Counted from the first letter of the stretch, positions 51,603 through 60,778 are shown. The stretch: 64,000 bases of DNA from UBA4055 sp964648295 (GCA_964648295.1 CAZYNH010000008.1:1-64000), one strand, 5' to 3'. Notes: generated by a model not told the origin, from the letters alone. Numbers and translations are program-made.

Positions 51603-52817
51603 ATGCCGAAAAGAATACTGCTGATAATTACATTTCTCGCTGCAGCCTCTTTCGCTAAAATTAATGTCGGATTCTATACACTGACAATGTCCGGCGGTGA
51701 TGTCCAGAACAAATGGATAGGCTACGCTCTTGCCGATATAATAGCCGACAAGCTCACGGCAGTAAGAGAAATAAATGTAATTAAAGACGACAGGATATAC
51801 GACCTTCTAGTCTCAAAGAATCTGAATCCTTTTGTAAACACGGCGGTCGTTACATCATTTACCGGAGAGATCAAAGAGAGTTTCAATCTTGATTACATCG
51901 TTACAGGTAGTTTCAGCGTAAATCCCGACAGCAGTCTGCCTGTTAATGTGGTAGTTTACAATCTTAATGACCAAACCGCTTCTTCTCCGATAGTAATTCA
52001 GGGATTTGCAAATGACCTGTACACGATAGTTTCTTATATAACTCACCCGGTTTGCAGCAACATGGGACTTAACCTGAGCATCGAGGAAGTCTCGAAGATA
52101 AAACAGATAGACCTGACAGCTAAAAGGACGGGTGTCGCGAATACCTATAAAGGAAAGATCAGCCTGAGGAACAAAGATTATAAAGGAGCGGCTGAATTCT
52201 TTGAGGAAGCCTATAAAGAGGATCCTACAAATTCCATGTCAAAGAAATATTATGACGAATCGTTATCATATTTCTACGGTGACGGTATTTTCGCTTTCAA
52301 CATTCTGGAAACTGATTTCGTGAATAACACTCCTTTCAGAAAGCAGTATATGATCACAAGAAAAATTTCTAAAAGCTTTAAAGGCGAAATGCTATCCACA
52401 AAACTGTCGCCGAGGAACGGGGGAACACATTTCGACATTGAACTGAATTTAAGGCTCAAATTAGCCGCCGATGTCTATTCTATGGTAAACGATCTTATGT
52501 CAAAGTTCTCATCAGGCGGATCGGCTAATCTTGATGACGGCGTCTATAATCCCAACGCCTCAAAAATAGTCAGCGAAAGAGAACAGTTTGAGAATAATGT
52601 CGCTAGTTTCATGATCACAGTCAGGCTCAAAGACAAAAGCGGAAAACTTTTACATCAGGTATCTCAGTCTTTTAAATCGTCCTTTAATATGAACTATTCG
52701 GGCGCTGTTAAAACAAATGTATTCAAGAATGACTCGCCTGAAACATATTTTGTACTTCCGTCCGTGACAAGAGACATCGTTCAGCAGACTTCTTCTATAG
52801 AGATATCTGTTGAATAA
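51603..52817 (+). CDS. Secreted FlgO/CsgG-like protein with TPR segment
   Basis: 404 residues from ATG 51603 (GAGG 5 nt upstream; the in-frame GTG 51597 overlaps that site). Signal peptide MPKRILLIITFLAAASFA. Residues 20-150 (WIGYALADIIADKLTAVREINVIKDDRIYDLL...LDYIVTGSFSV) resemble the FlgO/TolB-N/CsgG-like fold used by envelope proteins; residues 165-215 are a TPR-type helix pair (YKGKISLRNKDYKGAAEFFEEAYKEDP). The rest is beta-rich. Role unknown. Confidence 0.72.
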   Translation: MPKRILLIITFLAAASFAKINVGFYTLTMSGGDVQNKWIGYALADIIADKLTAVREINVIKDDRIYDLLVSKNLNPFVNTAVVTSFTGEIKESFNLDYIVTGSFSVNPDSSLPVNVVVYNLNDQTASSPIVIQGFANDLYTIVSYITHPVCSNMGLNLSIEEVSKIKQIDLTAKRTGVANTYKGKISLRNKDYKGAAEFFEEAYKEDPTNSMSKKYYDESLSYFYGDGIFAFNILETDFVNNTPFRKQYMITRKISKSFKGEMLSTKLSPRNGGTHFDIELNLRLKLAADVYSMVNDLMSKFSSGGSANLDDGVYNPNASKIVSEREQFENNVASFMITVRLKDKSGKLLHQVSQSFKSSFNMNYSGAVKTNVFKNDSPETYFVLPSVTRDIVQQTSSIEISVE

Positions 52818-52843
52818 AATAGCAGAATAGATACACTACAAAG

Positions 52844-52876
52844 ACCGTCCGAAAATTCTCGGACGGTTTGATTTTT
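52844..52876 (+). terminator. Hairpin between TPR gene and first ammonia-lyase
   Basis: ACCGTCCGA AAATTC TCGGACGGT followed by TTGATTTTT. Ends 13 nt before ATG 52889, close to its GGAGG, so it could end the upstream transcript or attenuate the ammonia-lyase pair. Confidence 0.65.
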
Positions 52877-52888
52877 GGAGGAATAATT

Positions 52889-54427
52889 ATGCGCACATTC
52901 GAACTTAACGGGAAAAATCTGGACATTAAAACCTTCACAGCTATTGTCTCGGACATGTCTTCGCAGGTAAAAATAAGCCAGTCTTCAGAAAAAAAAATAT
53001 CTTCGTGCAGAAAAATTGTTGAGGAGATTATTGATAGAAACGAAATCCGATACGGAATAAATACCGGATTCGGGAAATTCAGCAATATCGTTATCAACAA
53101 AAAGGATACTGTAATTCTTCAGAAGAATATTGTTATATCGCACGCGGTCGGGGCAGGCAGGCCGCTTTCTCCCGAAATTTCAAAAGGTATAATGCTTTTA
53201 AAACTTAACAGCTTCCTTCAGGGCTATTCCGGCGTCAGGATCGAAGTGGCTAAGACTCTTGTTTCCATGATAAACAAAAATGTTATACCTGTTATACCTG
53301 AAAAAGGATCTGTAGGCGCCTCGGGCGACCTTGCACCGCTGGCTCACATGGCAATGGTGATGACAGGTCAGGGCAAGGCTTTTTACAAAGGCAGGGTAAT
53401 GAATGGCGGATCAGCAATGAAAAAAGCCGGCATTCCAATACTTGAACTCAAACAGAAGGAAGGGCTGGCTGTCCTGAACGGTACGCAATTAATGACAGCG
53501 ATCCTGGCAGTATCGTTGGATAAAGCTGAAAAAATGATAAAAAGTTCGGATATAATCGGCTGTATTTCACTCGAAGCACTTAAAGGATCTCTGTCCCCCT
53601 TTGACGACAGAATTCAAAAGGCCAGGCCTCATAAGGGACAGTCCTCTACCGCGTTCAATTTCAGGTCCATTCTCAGCAATTCAGGTATAATCAAATCTCA
53701 TAAACACTGCCCGAAGGTTCAGGATGCCTACAGCTTACGATGCATTCCGCAGGTACATGGAGCCGTTAAGGACACTTTTAATCATGTTAAAGGCATTCTG
53801 GAAACTGAAATGAATTCCGTCACCGACAATCCTCTTGTTTTTGAAGAAGGACACGATGTTCTGTCAGGCGGCAACTTTCATGGTGAACCCCTTGCGTTCG
53901 CTTCTGATTTCATGTCAATAGCCGTCAGTGAGCTGGCCAACATTAGCGAAAGGAGAATAGAATACCTGCTTGATCCTGCAACAAATGACGGTCTTCCGGC
54001 CTTCCTGACAAAAAAGGGCGGCCTGAATTCAGGTTTTATGATGACCCAGGTCACGGCAGCATCTCTTGTAAGCGAAAATAAGGTTCTGTCTCATCCCGCC
54101 TCAGTAGATTCCGTTCCTACTTCAGCCAATAAAGAAGATCATGTAAGTATGGGTGCTCATGCGGCGCGGAAGCTTCTTGAAATTTGCGGAAATGTGCAAA
54201 CTGTTCTGGCTATTGAACTGCTGTGCGCGGCACAGGGTCTCGATTTTAGAGGATCAGAGCTTAGTTCAGATGCAATGAAGGAAGTAATGAAAACGATCAG
54301 AAAAAAGATCAGATTTTTGAAAAATGACAGGTTCATACAGCCTGATATAATTAAGGCTGAGGAACTGATCGGTAGCGGAACGCTTATTGATGCCGCAGAG
54401 AAGATTGCAGGAAATTTAAAAATTTAA
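52889..54427 (+). CDS. hutH: Histidine ammonia-lyase
   Basis: 512 residues from ATG 52889, with GGAGG 7 nt upstream. MIO-forming triad in GSVGASGDLAPLAH (Ala144-Ser145-Gly146), active-site RYGINTGFG, SHAVGAGRP, and the classic HPASVDSVPTSANKEDHVSMG. These agree with true HAL, converting histidine to urocanate. None of hutU, hutI or ftcD is nearby. A related but divergent gene follows 12 nt later. Confidence 0.93.
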   Translation: MRTFELNGKNLDIKTFTAIVSDMSSQVKISQSSEKKISSCRKIVEEIIDRNEIRYGINTGFGKFSNIVINKKDTVILQKNIVISHAVGAGRPLSPEISKGIMLLKLNSFLQGYSGVRIEVAKTLVSMINKNVIPVIPEKGSVGASGDLAPLAHMAMVMTGQGKAFYKGRVMNGGSAMKKAGIPILELKQKEGLAVLNGTQLMTAILAVSLDKAEKMIKSSDIIGCISLEALKGSLSPFDDRIQKARPHKGQSSTAFNFRSILSNSGIIKSHKHCPKVQDAYSLRCIPQVHGAVKDTFNHVKGILETEMNSVTDNPLVFEEGHDVLSGGNFHGEPLAFASDFMSIAVSELANISERRIEYLLDPATNDGLPAFLTKKGGLNSGFMMTQVTAASLVSENKVLSHPASVDSVPTSANKEDHVSMGAHAARKLLEICGNVQTVLAIELLCAAQGLDFRGSELSSDAMKEVMKTIRKKIRFLKNDRFIQPDIIKAEELIGSGTLIDAAEKIAGNLKI

Positions 54428-54439
54428 ACGGAGATAGAT

Positions 54440-55972
54440 ATGATCGTAATTACAGGTTCGGGACTGACAGTTGAGAAAGTCGTGAGAGTAGCCCGGAACA
54501 ATGAAAAAGTCAGACTGCATCCGGCAGCTGTTGTGAGAATAAAAAAATGCCGCGAAATGCTCGAGAAAAAAGTCAGGGCAAAAGAGATCATGTACGGCGT
54601 TAATACAGGCATCGGAGAATTCTCTGAAGTCGTTCTTAACGACGATCAGGTAAAGGATTTTCAGAAGTACCTGATCTATAACCATGCGGCCGGGATCGGA
54701 GATCCGGCCCCTATTGAATATGTGAGAGGAGCAATGCTTGCCAGGATCAATGTCCATTCTCACGGAAATTCAGGTGTCAGGCTGGAAATTACACAAACAC
54801 TCGTCGATCTTCTCAACAAAGGCGTAACGCCATACGTTTGTCAGAAAGGATCAGTAGGCGCGTGCGGCGACCTTGCTCCGATGTCTCAGATAGCTTTGCT
54901 TATGATGGGTGAGGGTCAGGCATATTACAAAGGGAAGTTAATGCCCGCTAAAGAAGCGATGGAAAGGGCGGGGATTCCTGTTCCCGGTTTAAAAGCAAGA
55001 GACGGGCTGGCGACTATCAATGGATCAAATGTCTTGACGGCGATGAGCGCGATATTTCTTTACGATGCTGACAGATGGCTCAAGCAGGCCGAGATAGCAG
55101 CTTCAATGTCTCTTGAAGCTTTGAAAGCCAACATGAAACCGTACACACGCCTTCTTCACGAAGTAAGAGGGTTTAAAGGTGCTGTAAGAAGCGCTGAAGC
55201 TATTAACAAAGTTGTTTCGGGCGGCGATCTGAAGGAAGGAAGGGTTAAGTGCAAAGTTCAGGACGCGTATTCCATGAGATCTACTCCTCAGGTCATAGGA
55301 GCCGCGCATGACGCTCTGGCTTATGCCAGATCACAGGTCGAGATAGAACTGAACGGAGTTGGAGACAACCCGATATTCTTCCCTGATAAGGAACTTCAGC
55401 TTTCAGGAGCGAATTTCCAGGGATCACCTGTGGCTGTTCCTATGGATATGGCCGGTTACTGCATAACAATGGTAAGCATTCTTTCTGAAAGAAGAATGAA
55501 CAGGCTGAACAATCCGGCGCTGAGCGTAGGACTGCCTGCTTTTCTGACAAAAGGCGCGGGAATGTTCTCGGGACTTATGCTGAGCCAGTATACCGCCGAC
55601 ATGCAGATCACCGAACAGAAAATACTTTCCACGCCTGCTTCAATAATGTCTATTCCCGCCGCAGCTGATCAGGAGGATTTTGTTTCAATGGGTATGAATA
55701 CAGCAATAAAGAACTTTCAGATACTTGATAATGCGTACGGGATCCTGGGTATTGAATTCATGGCAGCAGCGCAGGCTCTTGATTTCAGAAAAGAGGAATA
55801 CAGTTTCGGCAAAGGAACGCAGAAAGCAAAAGATGTTATCAGAAAGTATGTTGATTTTCTTGACATAGACAGGCCTCTGTATAAAGATCACACAGAGATG
55901 AAAAGACTCGTAAGATCAGGCGAGATACTGGACGAAGTCGAAAAAGCGGTCGGAAGACTTGATAAGTACTAG
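54440..55972 (+). CDS. HAL/PAL-family lyase with Ala-Cys-Gly in place of Ala-Ser-Gly
   Basis: 510 residues. Full-length member of the aromatic amino acid lyase family: MYGVNTGIGEFS, NHAAGIGDP, GSVGACGDLAPMSQ, QDAYSMRSTPQV, ADQEDFVSMG. The MIO triad is Ala141-Cys142-Gly143. Cys at this place can still cyclise in an engineered Pseudomonas HAL, so activity is plausible. Substrate-contact segments differ from its neighbour: TPASIMSIPAA instead of HPASVDSVPTS. It may use another amino acid or be a regulatory partner. A terminator follows. Confidence 0.88.
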   Translation: MIVITGSGLTVEKVVRVARNNEKVRLHPAAVVRIKKCREMLEKKVRAKEIMYGVNTGIGEFSEVVLNDDQVKDFQKYLIYNHAAGIGDPAPIEYVRGAMLARINVHSHGNSGVRLEITQTLVDLLNKGVTPYVCQKGSVGACGDLAPMSQIALLMMGEGQAYYKGKLMPAKEAMERAGIPVPGLKARDGLATINGSNVLTAMSAIFLYDADRWLKQAEIAASMSLEALKANMKPYTRLLHEVRGFKGAVRSAEAINKVVSGGDLKEGRVKCKVQDAYSMRSTPQVIGAAHDALAYARSQVEIELNGVGDNPIFFPDKELQLSGANFQGSPVAVPMDMAGYCITMVSILSERRMNRLNNPALSVGLPAFLTKGAGMFSGLMLSQYTADMQITEQKILSTPASIMSIPAAADQEDFVSMGMNTAIKNFQILDNAYGILGIEFMAAAQALDFRKEEYSFGKGTQKAKDVIRKYVDFLDIDRPLYKDHTEMKRLVRSGEILDEVEKAVGRLDKY

Positions 55973-55981
55973 ATAGAAAAC

Positions 55982-56010
55982 CGGGCGGGAAATACCCGCC
56001 CTTATTTTTT
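55982..56010 (+). terminator. Terminator after the ammonia-lyase pair
   Basis: GGGCGGG AAATA CCCGCCC followed by TTATTTTTT; it overlaps the stop codon of the convergent lipoprotein gene. Confidence 0.85.
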
Positions 56011-56337
56011 TCTTACTGGAGTAAATATTTTATATTTCAATTCTTTTCCGTTACCAACAAAATACAGATTTAACGTTCCTTCCTCTGAAGTATAGGTCCA
56101 TGCTTCCAGCTTCGTTCCCAATTCAATTTCATACCAGAAATCTTCTTCGGGGCCTTGTATTTTATTGTTCCTCTTTGTTATGAACCTCTTTTCTGAGGTT
56201 TCACCCATTATCTGAACTATCTCTGATTTTGTCATACCGGTCTTAATTTTCTCATGAAGCTTCTGATTTTTTGTACAGGATATCACTGCCACAGTAAAGC
56301 AAATGAACAACATCATATATTTCAGCATTTGTCTCAT
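56002..56337 (-). CDS. SmpA/BamE-like small lipoprotein
   Basis: 111 residues. Lipobox VISC (Cys21). The mature part carries IKTGMTKSEIVQIMGET, the helix-turn of the SmpA/OmlA (BamE-like) fold, followed by beta strands around the aromatic-rich EDFWYEIELGTKLEAWTYTSEEGTLNLYF. BamE supports outer-membrane protein assembly, but this fold is shared by many unrelated small lipoproteins. GGGAG lies 6 nt before the ATG. Confidence 0.75.
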   Translation of the reverse strand: MRQMLKYMMLFICFTVAVISCTKNQKLHEKIKTGMTKSEIVQIMGETSEKRFITKRNNKIQGPEEDFWYEIELGTKLEAWTYTSEEGTLNLYFVGNGKELKYKIFTPVRKK

Positions 56338-56361
56338 TCCGGCTCCCGGTATATTTGAAAA

Positions 56362-56390
56362 ATATTAACTCAGAGTAAATTAAAATGCAA
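56362..56390 (-). promoter_or_regulatory. Promoter for the SmpA-like lipoprotein
   Basis: Minus strand TTGCAT, 17 bp, TAATAT, 24 nt before the ATG. Confidence 0.55.
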
Positions 56391-56412
56391 GAAAAATATT
56401 CGTAAAATTCTC

Positions 56413-56441
56413 TTGCTATTAACTGACGGAATAATTATATT
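56413..56441 (+). promoter_or_regulatory. Distal promoter for rpmB
   Basis: TTGCTA, 17 bp, TATATT. Confidence 0.55.
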
Positions 56442-56450
56442 TCAACCTCG

Positions 56451-56479
56451 TTGAGCTCAGGCTCGATAGTGATTAAATT
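56451..56479 (+). promoter_or_regulatory. Proximal promoter for rpmB
   Basis: TTGAGC, 17 bp, TAAATT, 38 bp downstream of the first promoter and 24 nt before ATG 56504; tandem promoters fit a ribosomal protein gene. Confidence 0.5.
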
Positions 56480-56503
56480 GAATATTGAAATAAAGAGGTT
56501 AAC

Positions 56504-56731
56504 ATGTCAAGAATTTGCGACATTTGCGGAAAAGGGCCGGTATTCGGAGGGTCCTATTGCAGAAGAGGTATGGCCAAAAAGAAAGGCGGAGTGGGTATAA
56601 ATATTACGGGAAGATCAAAAAGAGTGTTCTACCCCAATCTTCAGACTGTCCGTTTAAGAAAAGATGACGAATCGTTAAAGATAAAAGCTTGTACCTGCTG
56701 CATAAAAGCCGGGAAAACGGTAATCGCTTAA
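56504..56731 (+). CDS. rpmB: Ribosomal protein bL28
   Basis: 75 residues. Large-subunit protein. Zinc-binding (C+) version: CDICGK at 5-8 and ACTCC near 64-67, with SKRVFYPNLQTVRL typical of L28. AGAGG precedes the ATG. It is monocistronic, closed by an 18-bp perfect inverted repeat. Confidence 0.95.
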   Translation: MSRICDICGKGPVFGGSYCRRGMAKKKGGVGINITGRSKRVFYPNLQTVRLRKDDESLKIKACTCCIKAGKTVIA

Positions 56732-56744
56732 AAAAATCTGTTAT

Positions 56745-56782
56745 CAAATAAAAAACGGTCATGAATGACCGTTTTTTATTTG
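56745..56782. terminator. Bidirectional terminator, 18-bp perfect stem
   Basis: Arms 56745-56762 and 56765-56782 are exact reverse complements with a GA loop, containing A6/T6 runs and ACGGTCAT. Serves rpmB and the convergent acyltransferase gene, whose stop codon lies inside it. Confidence 0.9.
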
Positions 56783-57705
56783 TAGAATCTTTTACTTCCG
56801 TCCGGCCGCGTCTTAAAACGCTTGTGTATCCACCAGTAATGATCCGGATTTTTTCTTATCTGCTCTTCGAGCATTCCGGTGTATCTTTGAACAAGTTCGG
56901 TTACCTTTTCGTCGAATTCTTTTTCAGATGTTAAAATATCATCAAATCTAATCTCATGAAAACTCAGATCATGCCTGGATTTTTCATCAGGCCGCCTCAC
57001 TGTATTCACGATCAGCATCGGAATGTCGTATTTAAGGCTTATAACTGCGGGGTTTTTATGAGTTGACGCAGGCGTGTTAAAAAAATCAACGAATATACCA
57101 TACTTGCGACCGGCGTTCTGATCCGAAAGAAGAGCTATGAAATAGTTTTCTTTCAAAGCCCTGAAGAGTTTGGTCATCTGCTGTCTGTGTATTACCATAA
57201 TACCGGCTTTCTCTCTGGGAACATCTATAAGCCTTTCGGTAAGTTTATTTTTCTGATTAGCGACAACATAAGCTGACTTTATCCCGTGGCAGTTCGCGTA
57301 ATGCCCGCCCGCCTCAAAAAATCCGAAGTGGCTGCCGACAACAATACAGCCTTTTCCTCTTTCTTTGACCGATAAAAGAAGCTTCTTGGAATTCCCATCT
57401 ACAACGAGATTCTTGAGTTTATCTTTCTCGCTCAGGAACATATATTTGTAACTCTCGAAAGAAGATATCAGAATATTTCTGTAACAGCTGTTCCTTATCT
57501 TTCTCATTTCTTTAACGCTCATACCGGGAAACGCCAGTGAGAGATTCTTCATAACCACTCTGTTCCTGGGTTTTAAAATAATCCCGAGCACGACCGCAAT
57601 AATATCTGCCGAAAATACCATTATTTTAAGCGGCAGCATCCTTATTGCCGTCTGGAACAGAAGCATGACAAGGTATTCTATGTAATGGCTGTATCTATGC
57701 CCCAA
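56776..57705 (-). CDS. Lysophospholipid/lipid A acyltransferase (LpxL/HtrB family)
   Basis: 309 residues. N-terminal membrane helix (LVMLLFQTAIRMLPLKIMVF), catalytic HX4E in VVGSHFGFFEAGGHYA, then LLSDQNAGRKYGIFVDFFNTPASTHKNPAVISLKYDIPMLIV and a C-terminal NPDHYWWIHKRFKTRP, all characteristic of late lipid A acyltransferases. It probably adds the secondary acyl chain to Kdo-lipid A at the inner membrane; chain length unknown. Confidence 0.9.
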   Translation of the reverse strand: MGHRYSHYIEYLVMLLFQTAIRMLPLKIMVFSADIIAVVLGIILKPRNRVVMKNLSLAFPGMSVKEMRKIRNSCYRNILISSFESYKYMFLSEKDKLKNLVVDGNSKKLLLSVKERGKGCIVVGSHFGFFEAGGHYANCHGIKSAYVVANQKNKLTERLIDVPREKAGIMVIHRQQMTKLFRALKENYFIALLSDQNAGRKYGIFVDFFNTPASTHKNPAVISLKYDIPMLIVNTVRRPDEKSRHDLSFHEIRFDDILTSEKEFDEKVTELVQRYTGMLEEQIRKNPDHYWWIHKRFKTRPDGSKRFYK

Positions 57706-57723
57706 ATCTTCTTTCTCCTGAAA

Positions 57724-57750
57724 TAAAAAGCGACGTATTCGTCGCTTTTA
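57724..57750 (-). terminator. Terminator after gcvPA
   Basis: Minus strand AAAAGCGACG AATA CGTCGCTTTT followed by TATTT. Confidence 0.8.
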
Positions 57751-57771
57751 TAAATAAATTTAAACTCTTTA

Positions 57772-59118
57772 TCAGAACTCGTTCAGAGAATCTGAGAGCG
57801 CTTTTATGTAACTGTCCATTTCTTCCCTGCTTCTCTTTTCAGTCACAGCGACCAGAAATTCATCTTCAGGCATTCCGAACCTTTTAAGAGGTATACCTGC
57901 GAAAATACCTTTCTCAAACATAATATTCATTATCTTATCAACGGAATATTTTGTTTTTACAACGAATTCTTTAAAGAACGGCTTTTTATAACTCAATTCA
58001 AATCCGTCTATCTTTGCTATACCTGAGGCCAGATAGTGGCTTCTTCTGTAGCAGTTCTCGGCGACTTCTTTTAATCCGGCTTCACCCATTGTGTTGAGAT
58101 ATATACCTGCCGCAAGAGCGCATAGTGCCTGATTGGAGCAGATATTAGATGTAGCCTTGTCTCTTCTTATATGCTGTTCCCTTGTCTGGAGCGTCAGAAC
58201 AAATCCTCTTTTGCCGTCTGCGTCCTTTGTAACACCGACTACCCTTCCCGGTATCTTCCTCATGAACTGCTTGGTTGAAGCGAATATTCCCAGGTAAGGT
58301 CCGCCGAAAGCCTGGGGCAGTCCGAGAGCCTGGCCCTCTGCCACCACAATATCGGCTCCGATATCGGACGGTCTCTTAAGTATGCCTATACTTATTGGAT
58401 CGACCGCTACAATAAATACTCCGTTCTTCGAATGAACCAGATCGGCAATTCCGGACAGATCTTCTATATTCCCGAAAAAATTCGGGTTCTGGACTATTAC
58501 GCAGGCTGCTTCTGAGCAGTCGCAGTTTTCAAACGCTTTTATGTCGGCGGCGCCATCAACTGCTGTAACAATCTTTATCTCATAACCGAGTGAATCAGTG
58601 AATGTTTTTACAACTTCTATCCACCCGGGATTAACGGTAGATGAGATAATTATCTTATTTCTTCTTGTATGCCTGCATGCGAGGATGGCCGCTTCGGCCA
58701 TGGCTGAAGCTCCGTCATACATGGAAGCGTTGCTTATATCCATACCTGTCAGGTTGCAGATCAGGGATTGATACTCATATATGCTCTGAAGCGTACCCTG
58801 GCTTATCTCCGCCTGATATGGAGTGTAAGCGGTCTGGAATTCGGGCCTTGATATCAGGTAAGGAACGATAGCGGGTATAAAATGGTCGTAAGATCCCGCA
58901 CCCATATACGAGATGAAATCTGAAGTATTTTTGTTCATTCCAGCCAGTTTCTTAACCTTTTTAGTTACCTCAAGCTCACTCTGACCGTCTGAAAGCCCGA
59001 GTTTTCCTTTAAAAAGGAACTCCTCAGGTATTTCTTTTAGAAGATCCCTGAAATTTGATACCCCTATCGAGTCAAGCATCTCTTTTCTGTCTTTATCTGT
59101 GTTGCTTATATACGGCAT
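57772..59118 (-). CDS. gcvPA: Glycine dehydrogenase (decarboxylating) subunit 1
   Basis: 448 residues, the N-terminal half of the split P protein of the glycine cleavage system. Conserved: FRDLLKEIPEEF, SYMGAGSYDHFIPAIVPYLISRPEFQTAYTPYQAEISQGTLQSIYEYQS, NASMYDGASAMAEAA, GGPYLGIFAS, and REQHIRRDKATSNICSNQAL. The PLP-lysine half (gcvPB) and gcvT are not adjacent; gcvH precedes it and a terminator follows. Confidence 0.95.
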   Translation of the reverse strand: MPYISNTDKDRKEMLDSIGVSNFRDLLKEIPEEFLFKGKLGLSDGQSELEVTKKVKKLAGMNKNTSDFISYMGAGSYDHFIPAIVPYLISRPEFQTAYTPYQAEISQGTLQSIYEYQSLICNLTGMDISNASMYDGASAMAEAAILACRHTRRNKIIISSTVNPGWIEVVKTFTDSLGYEIKIVTAVDGAADIKAFENCDCSEAACVIVQNPNFFGNIEDLSGIADLVHSKNGVFIVAVDPISIGILKRPSDIGADIVVAEGQALGLPQAFGGPYLGIFASTKQFMRKIPGRVVGVTKDADGKRGFVLTLQTREQHIRRDKATSNICSNQALCALAAGIYLNTMGEAGLKEVAENCYRRSHYLASGIAKIDGFELSYKKPFFKEFVVKTKYSVDKIMNIMFEKGIFAGIPLKRFGMPEDEFLVAVTEKRSREEMDSYIKALSDSLNEF

Positions 59119-59132
59119 ATTCTTTTCTCGCT

Positions 59133-59510
59133 TTATTCTATGTGGCTTTTGTAGTCATCCGGGCTCATCAGTCCTGTGATCTCGGATTTGTCGCTTAACT
59201 TCAACCTGACGATCCACCCTTTGCCGTAACAGTCGCTGTTGACCAGCTCAGGATTGTTTTCCAGATCCGAATTTACTTCAACTATCTCGCCGGAGAGTGG
59301 CGAATAAATGTCCGAGGCGGCCTTCACGGCTTCTATCACTCCAAGGCTGTCGCCTTTATTGAATTTTGCACCCGGCTGAGGCAGTTCAATGTAGGTTATG
59401 TCGCCCAGCTGCTCCTGCGCGTACTCAGAAACGCCGATGGTAGCAATATCTCCTTCGATCTTAGCGTATTCGTGGTCATCTGTAAACAGAAAATCTTTTG
59501 GAAAATCCAT
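59133..59510 (-). CDS. gcvH: Glycine cleavage system H protein
   Basis: 125 residues. Lipoyl-carrier shuttling aminomethyl groups between P, T and L proteins. Lipoyl-lysine region GVIEAVKAASDIYSPLSGEIVEVN, and ITYIELPQPGAKFNKGDS. Fourteen nucleotides upstream of gcvPA. Confidence 0.96.
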   Translation of the reverse strand: MDFPKDFLFTDDHEYAKIEGDIATIGVSEYAQEQLGDITYIELPQPGAKFNKGDSLGVIEAVKAASDIYSPLSGEIVEVNSDLENNPELVNSDCYGKGWIVRLKLSDKSEITGLMSPDDYKSHIE

Positions 59511-59533
59511 TTTTTTCTCCTGATTTATTTAGT

Positions 59534-60649
59534 TTAATTTGAAGAATAATCTCCGAGCTCGTAATTTGCGCCGTCAGACGAATCAAGTCCTTTAAGCCTT
59601 CTCTCAAAATCAGTCGGTGTTGAAGCTCCTCTTAAAGCTTCTTCGTACGATATGAGACCCTTTTCGTAGAGTTTGTATATACTCTGATCGAAATTGTGCA
59701 TACCGTATATGACTTCCCCTTTTTCTATCGACATCTTTATGTCCGAAGATTTAGCTGGGTCAATAATAGCTTCTTTTATTGTTTCGTTGTTGACGAGTAT
59801 TTCTGTAGCCGGAACCCTTCCTTTACCGTCCCTTGTGGGAATGAGTCTCTGAGAAATGATACCGGTCAGCGTTACAGCGAGAAGATTCCTGATCTCGTTC
59901 TGAAGGTCTCCGGGGAAAAATGACAGTATCCTGCTTATGGTCTGAAGCGCGTCGGTCGTGTGAAGAGTAGTGAAAACAAGGTGGCCGGTATTAGCTGCTC
60001 TTATTGCGGTATACATACTTTCAGGGTCTCTGATCTCTCCGATCATTATAATGTCGGGGTCCTGCCTGAGAAGGTACCTTAAAGATCCCTGATATGAATC
60101 AGTGTCGCTCCCTACCTCTCTCTGATGTATAACTGATTTTTTGTCCCTGAACAAAAATTCGATAGGGTCCTCGATCGTTATGATATTTGTCCTTCTGGTC
60201 TGATTTATATGCTCGAGCATCGCCGCGATCGTAGTTGATTTACCCGAGCCGACGGTACCTGTAACAAGTATCATACCCCTTGGAGTCATACACATTTTTT
60301 TGAGCACTTCTGGAAGGTGAAGGTCATCAATGTTCTTTATATCGAAAGGAATGGCCCTGATGGCTACGGCTATCGTTCCTCTTTGTTTATATATATTCAC
60401 CCTGAATCTTCCGACACCGGTAACCCCGAAACCGAAATCAACCTCTTTCTGGGCGCTGAATATTTCCTTTTCCTTTTTGCCCATCAGCTTGTCAGCTATC
60501 CCGTTCATATCTTCCATGGGTATAGCCTCATCGCCCCAGTCAACGAGTTCGCCGTTTATTCTGAAGATCGGTTTTATACCTACCTTTAAGTGAATATCAG
60601 ATCCACCCATCTCGAGCAGGGAAGCGAACATCTTTTGAAGATCAATCAT
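59534..60649 (-). CDS. pilT: Type IV pilus retraction ATPase PilT
   Basis: 371 residues from ATG 60649 (GGAG 6 nt upstream). The frame is open to 60709, but the promoter at 60686-60714 overlaps that extension. N-terminal PAS-like domain (GGSDIHLKVGIKPIFRINGEL), Walker A TGTVGSGKST, Asp box ITIEDPIEF, Walker B DPDIIMIGEIRDPES and His box HLVFTTLHTTDALQ. Hexameric motor that depolymerises pili for twitching motility or DNA uptake, consistent with dprA in the same genome. No other pil gene is nearby. Confidence 0.93.
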   Translation of the reverse strand: MIDLQKMFASLLEMGGSDIHLKVGIKPIFRINGELVDWGDEAIPMEDMNGIADKLMGKKEKEIFSAQKEVDFGFGVTGVGRFRVNIYKQRGTIAVAIRAIPFDIKNIDDLHLPEVLKKMCMTPRGMILVTGTVGSGKSTTIAAMLEHINQTRRTNIITIEDPIEFLFRDKKSVIHQREVGSDTDSYQGSLRYLLRQDPDIIMIGEIRDPESMYTAIRAANTGHLVFTTLHTTDALQTISRILSFFPGDLQNEIRNLLAVTLTGIISQRLIPTRDGKGRVPATEILVNNETIKEAIIDPAKSSDIKMSIEKGEVIYGMHNFDQSIYKLYEKGLISYEEALRGASTPTDFERRLKGLDSSDGANYELGDYSSN

Positions 60650-60685
60650 AATCATCTCCGCGTTCTTAAATAATTTCCAACACGG

Positions 60686-60714
60686 AATATATTTGAATTC
60701 TACTGTCAAGTCAA
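60686..60714 (-). promoter_or_regulatory. Promoter for pilT
   Basis: Minus strand TTGACT, 17 bp, TATATT, 36 nt before ATG 60649. Confidence 0.6.
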
Positions 60715-60749
60715 TATAATTTATAGTAAAAACTTTTAATGATTTTCAG

Positions 60750-60778
60750 TTGTATAAGGCTGAAATATTTCTTATTAT
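60750..60778 (+). promoter_or_regulatory. Promoter for the MltB-like gene
   Basis: TTGTAT, 17 bp, TATTAT, 37 nt before the likely CTG start at 60816. Divergent from the pilT promoter. Confidence 0.5.

Noticed and set aside
54440..55972. Second ammonia-lyase as a pseudogene because of the missing MIO serine
   Set aside because: The gene is full length, uninterrupted, has a ribosome site and conserves the remaining motifs; Cys in place of Ser can still support MIO formation.
60650..60709. Longer N-terminus of PilT from 60709
   Set aside because: The -35 and -10 boxes of the likely pilT promoter overlap this extension, and PilT families begin near ATG 60649.
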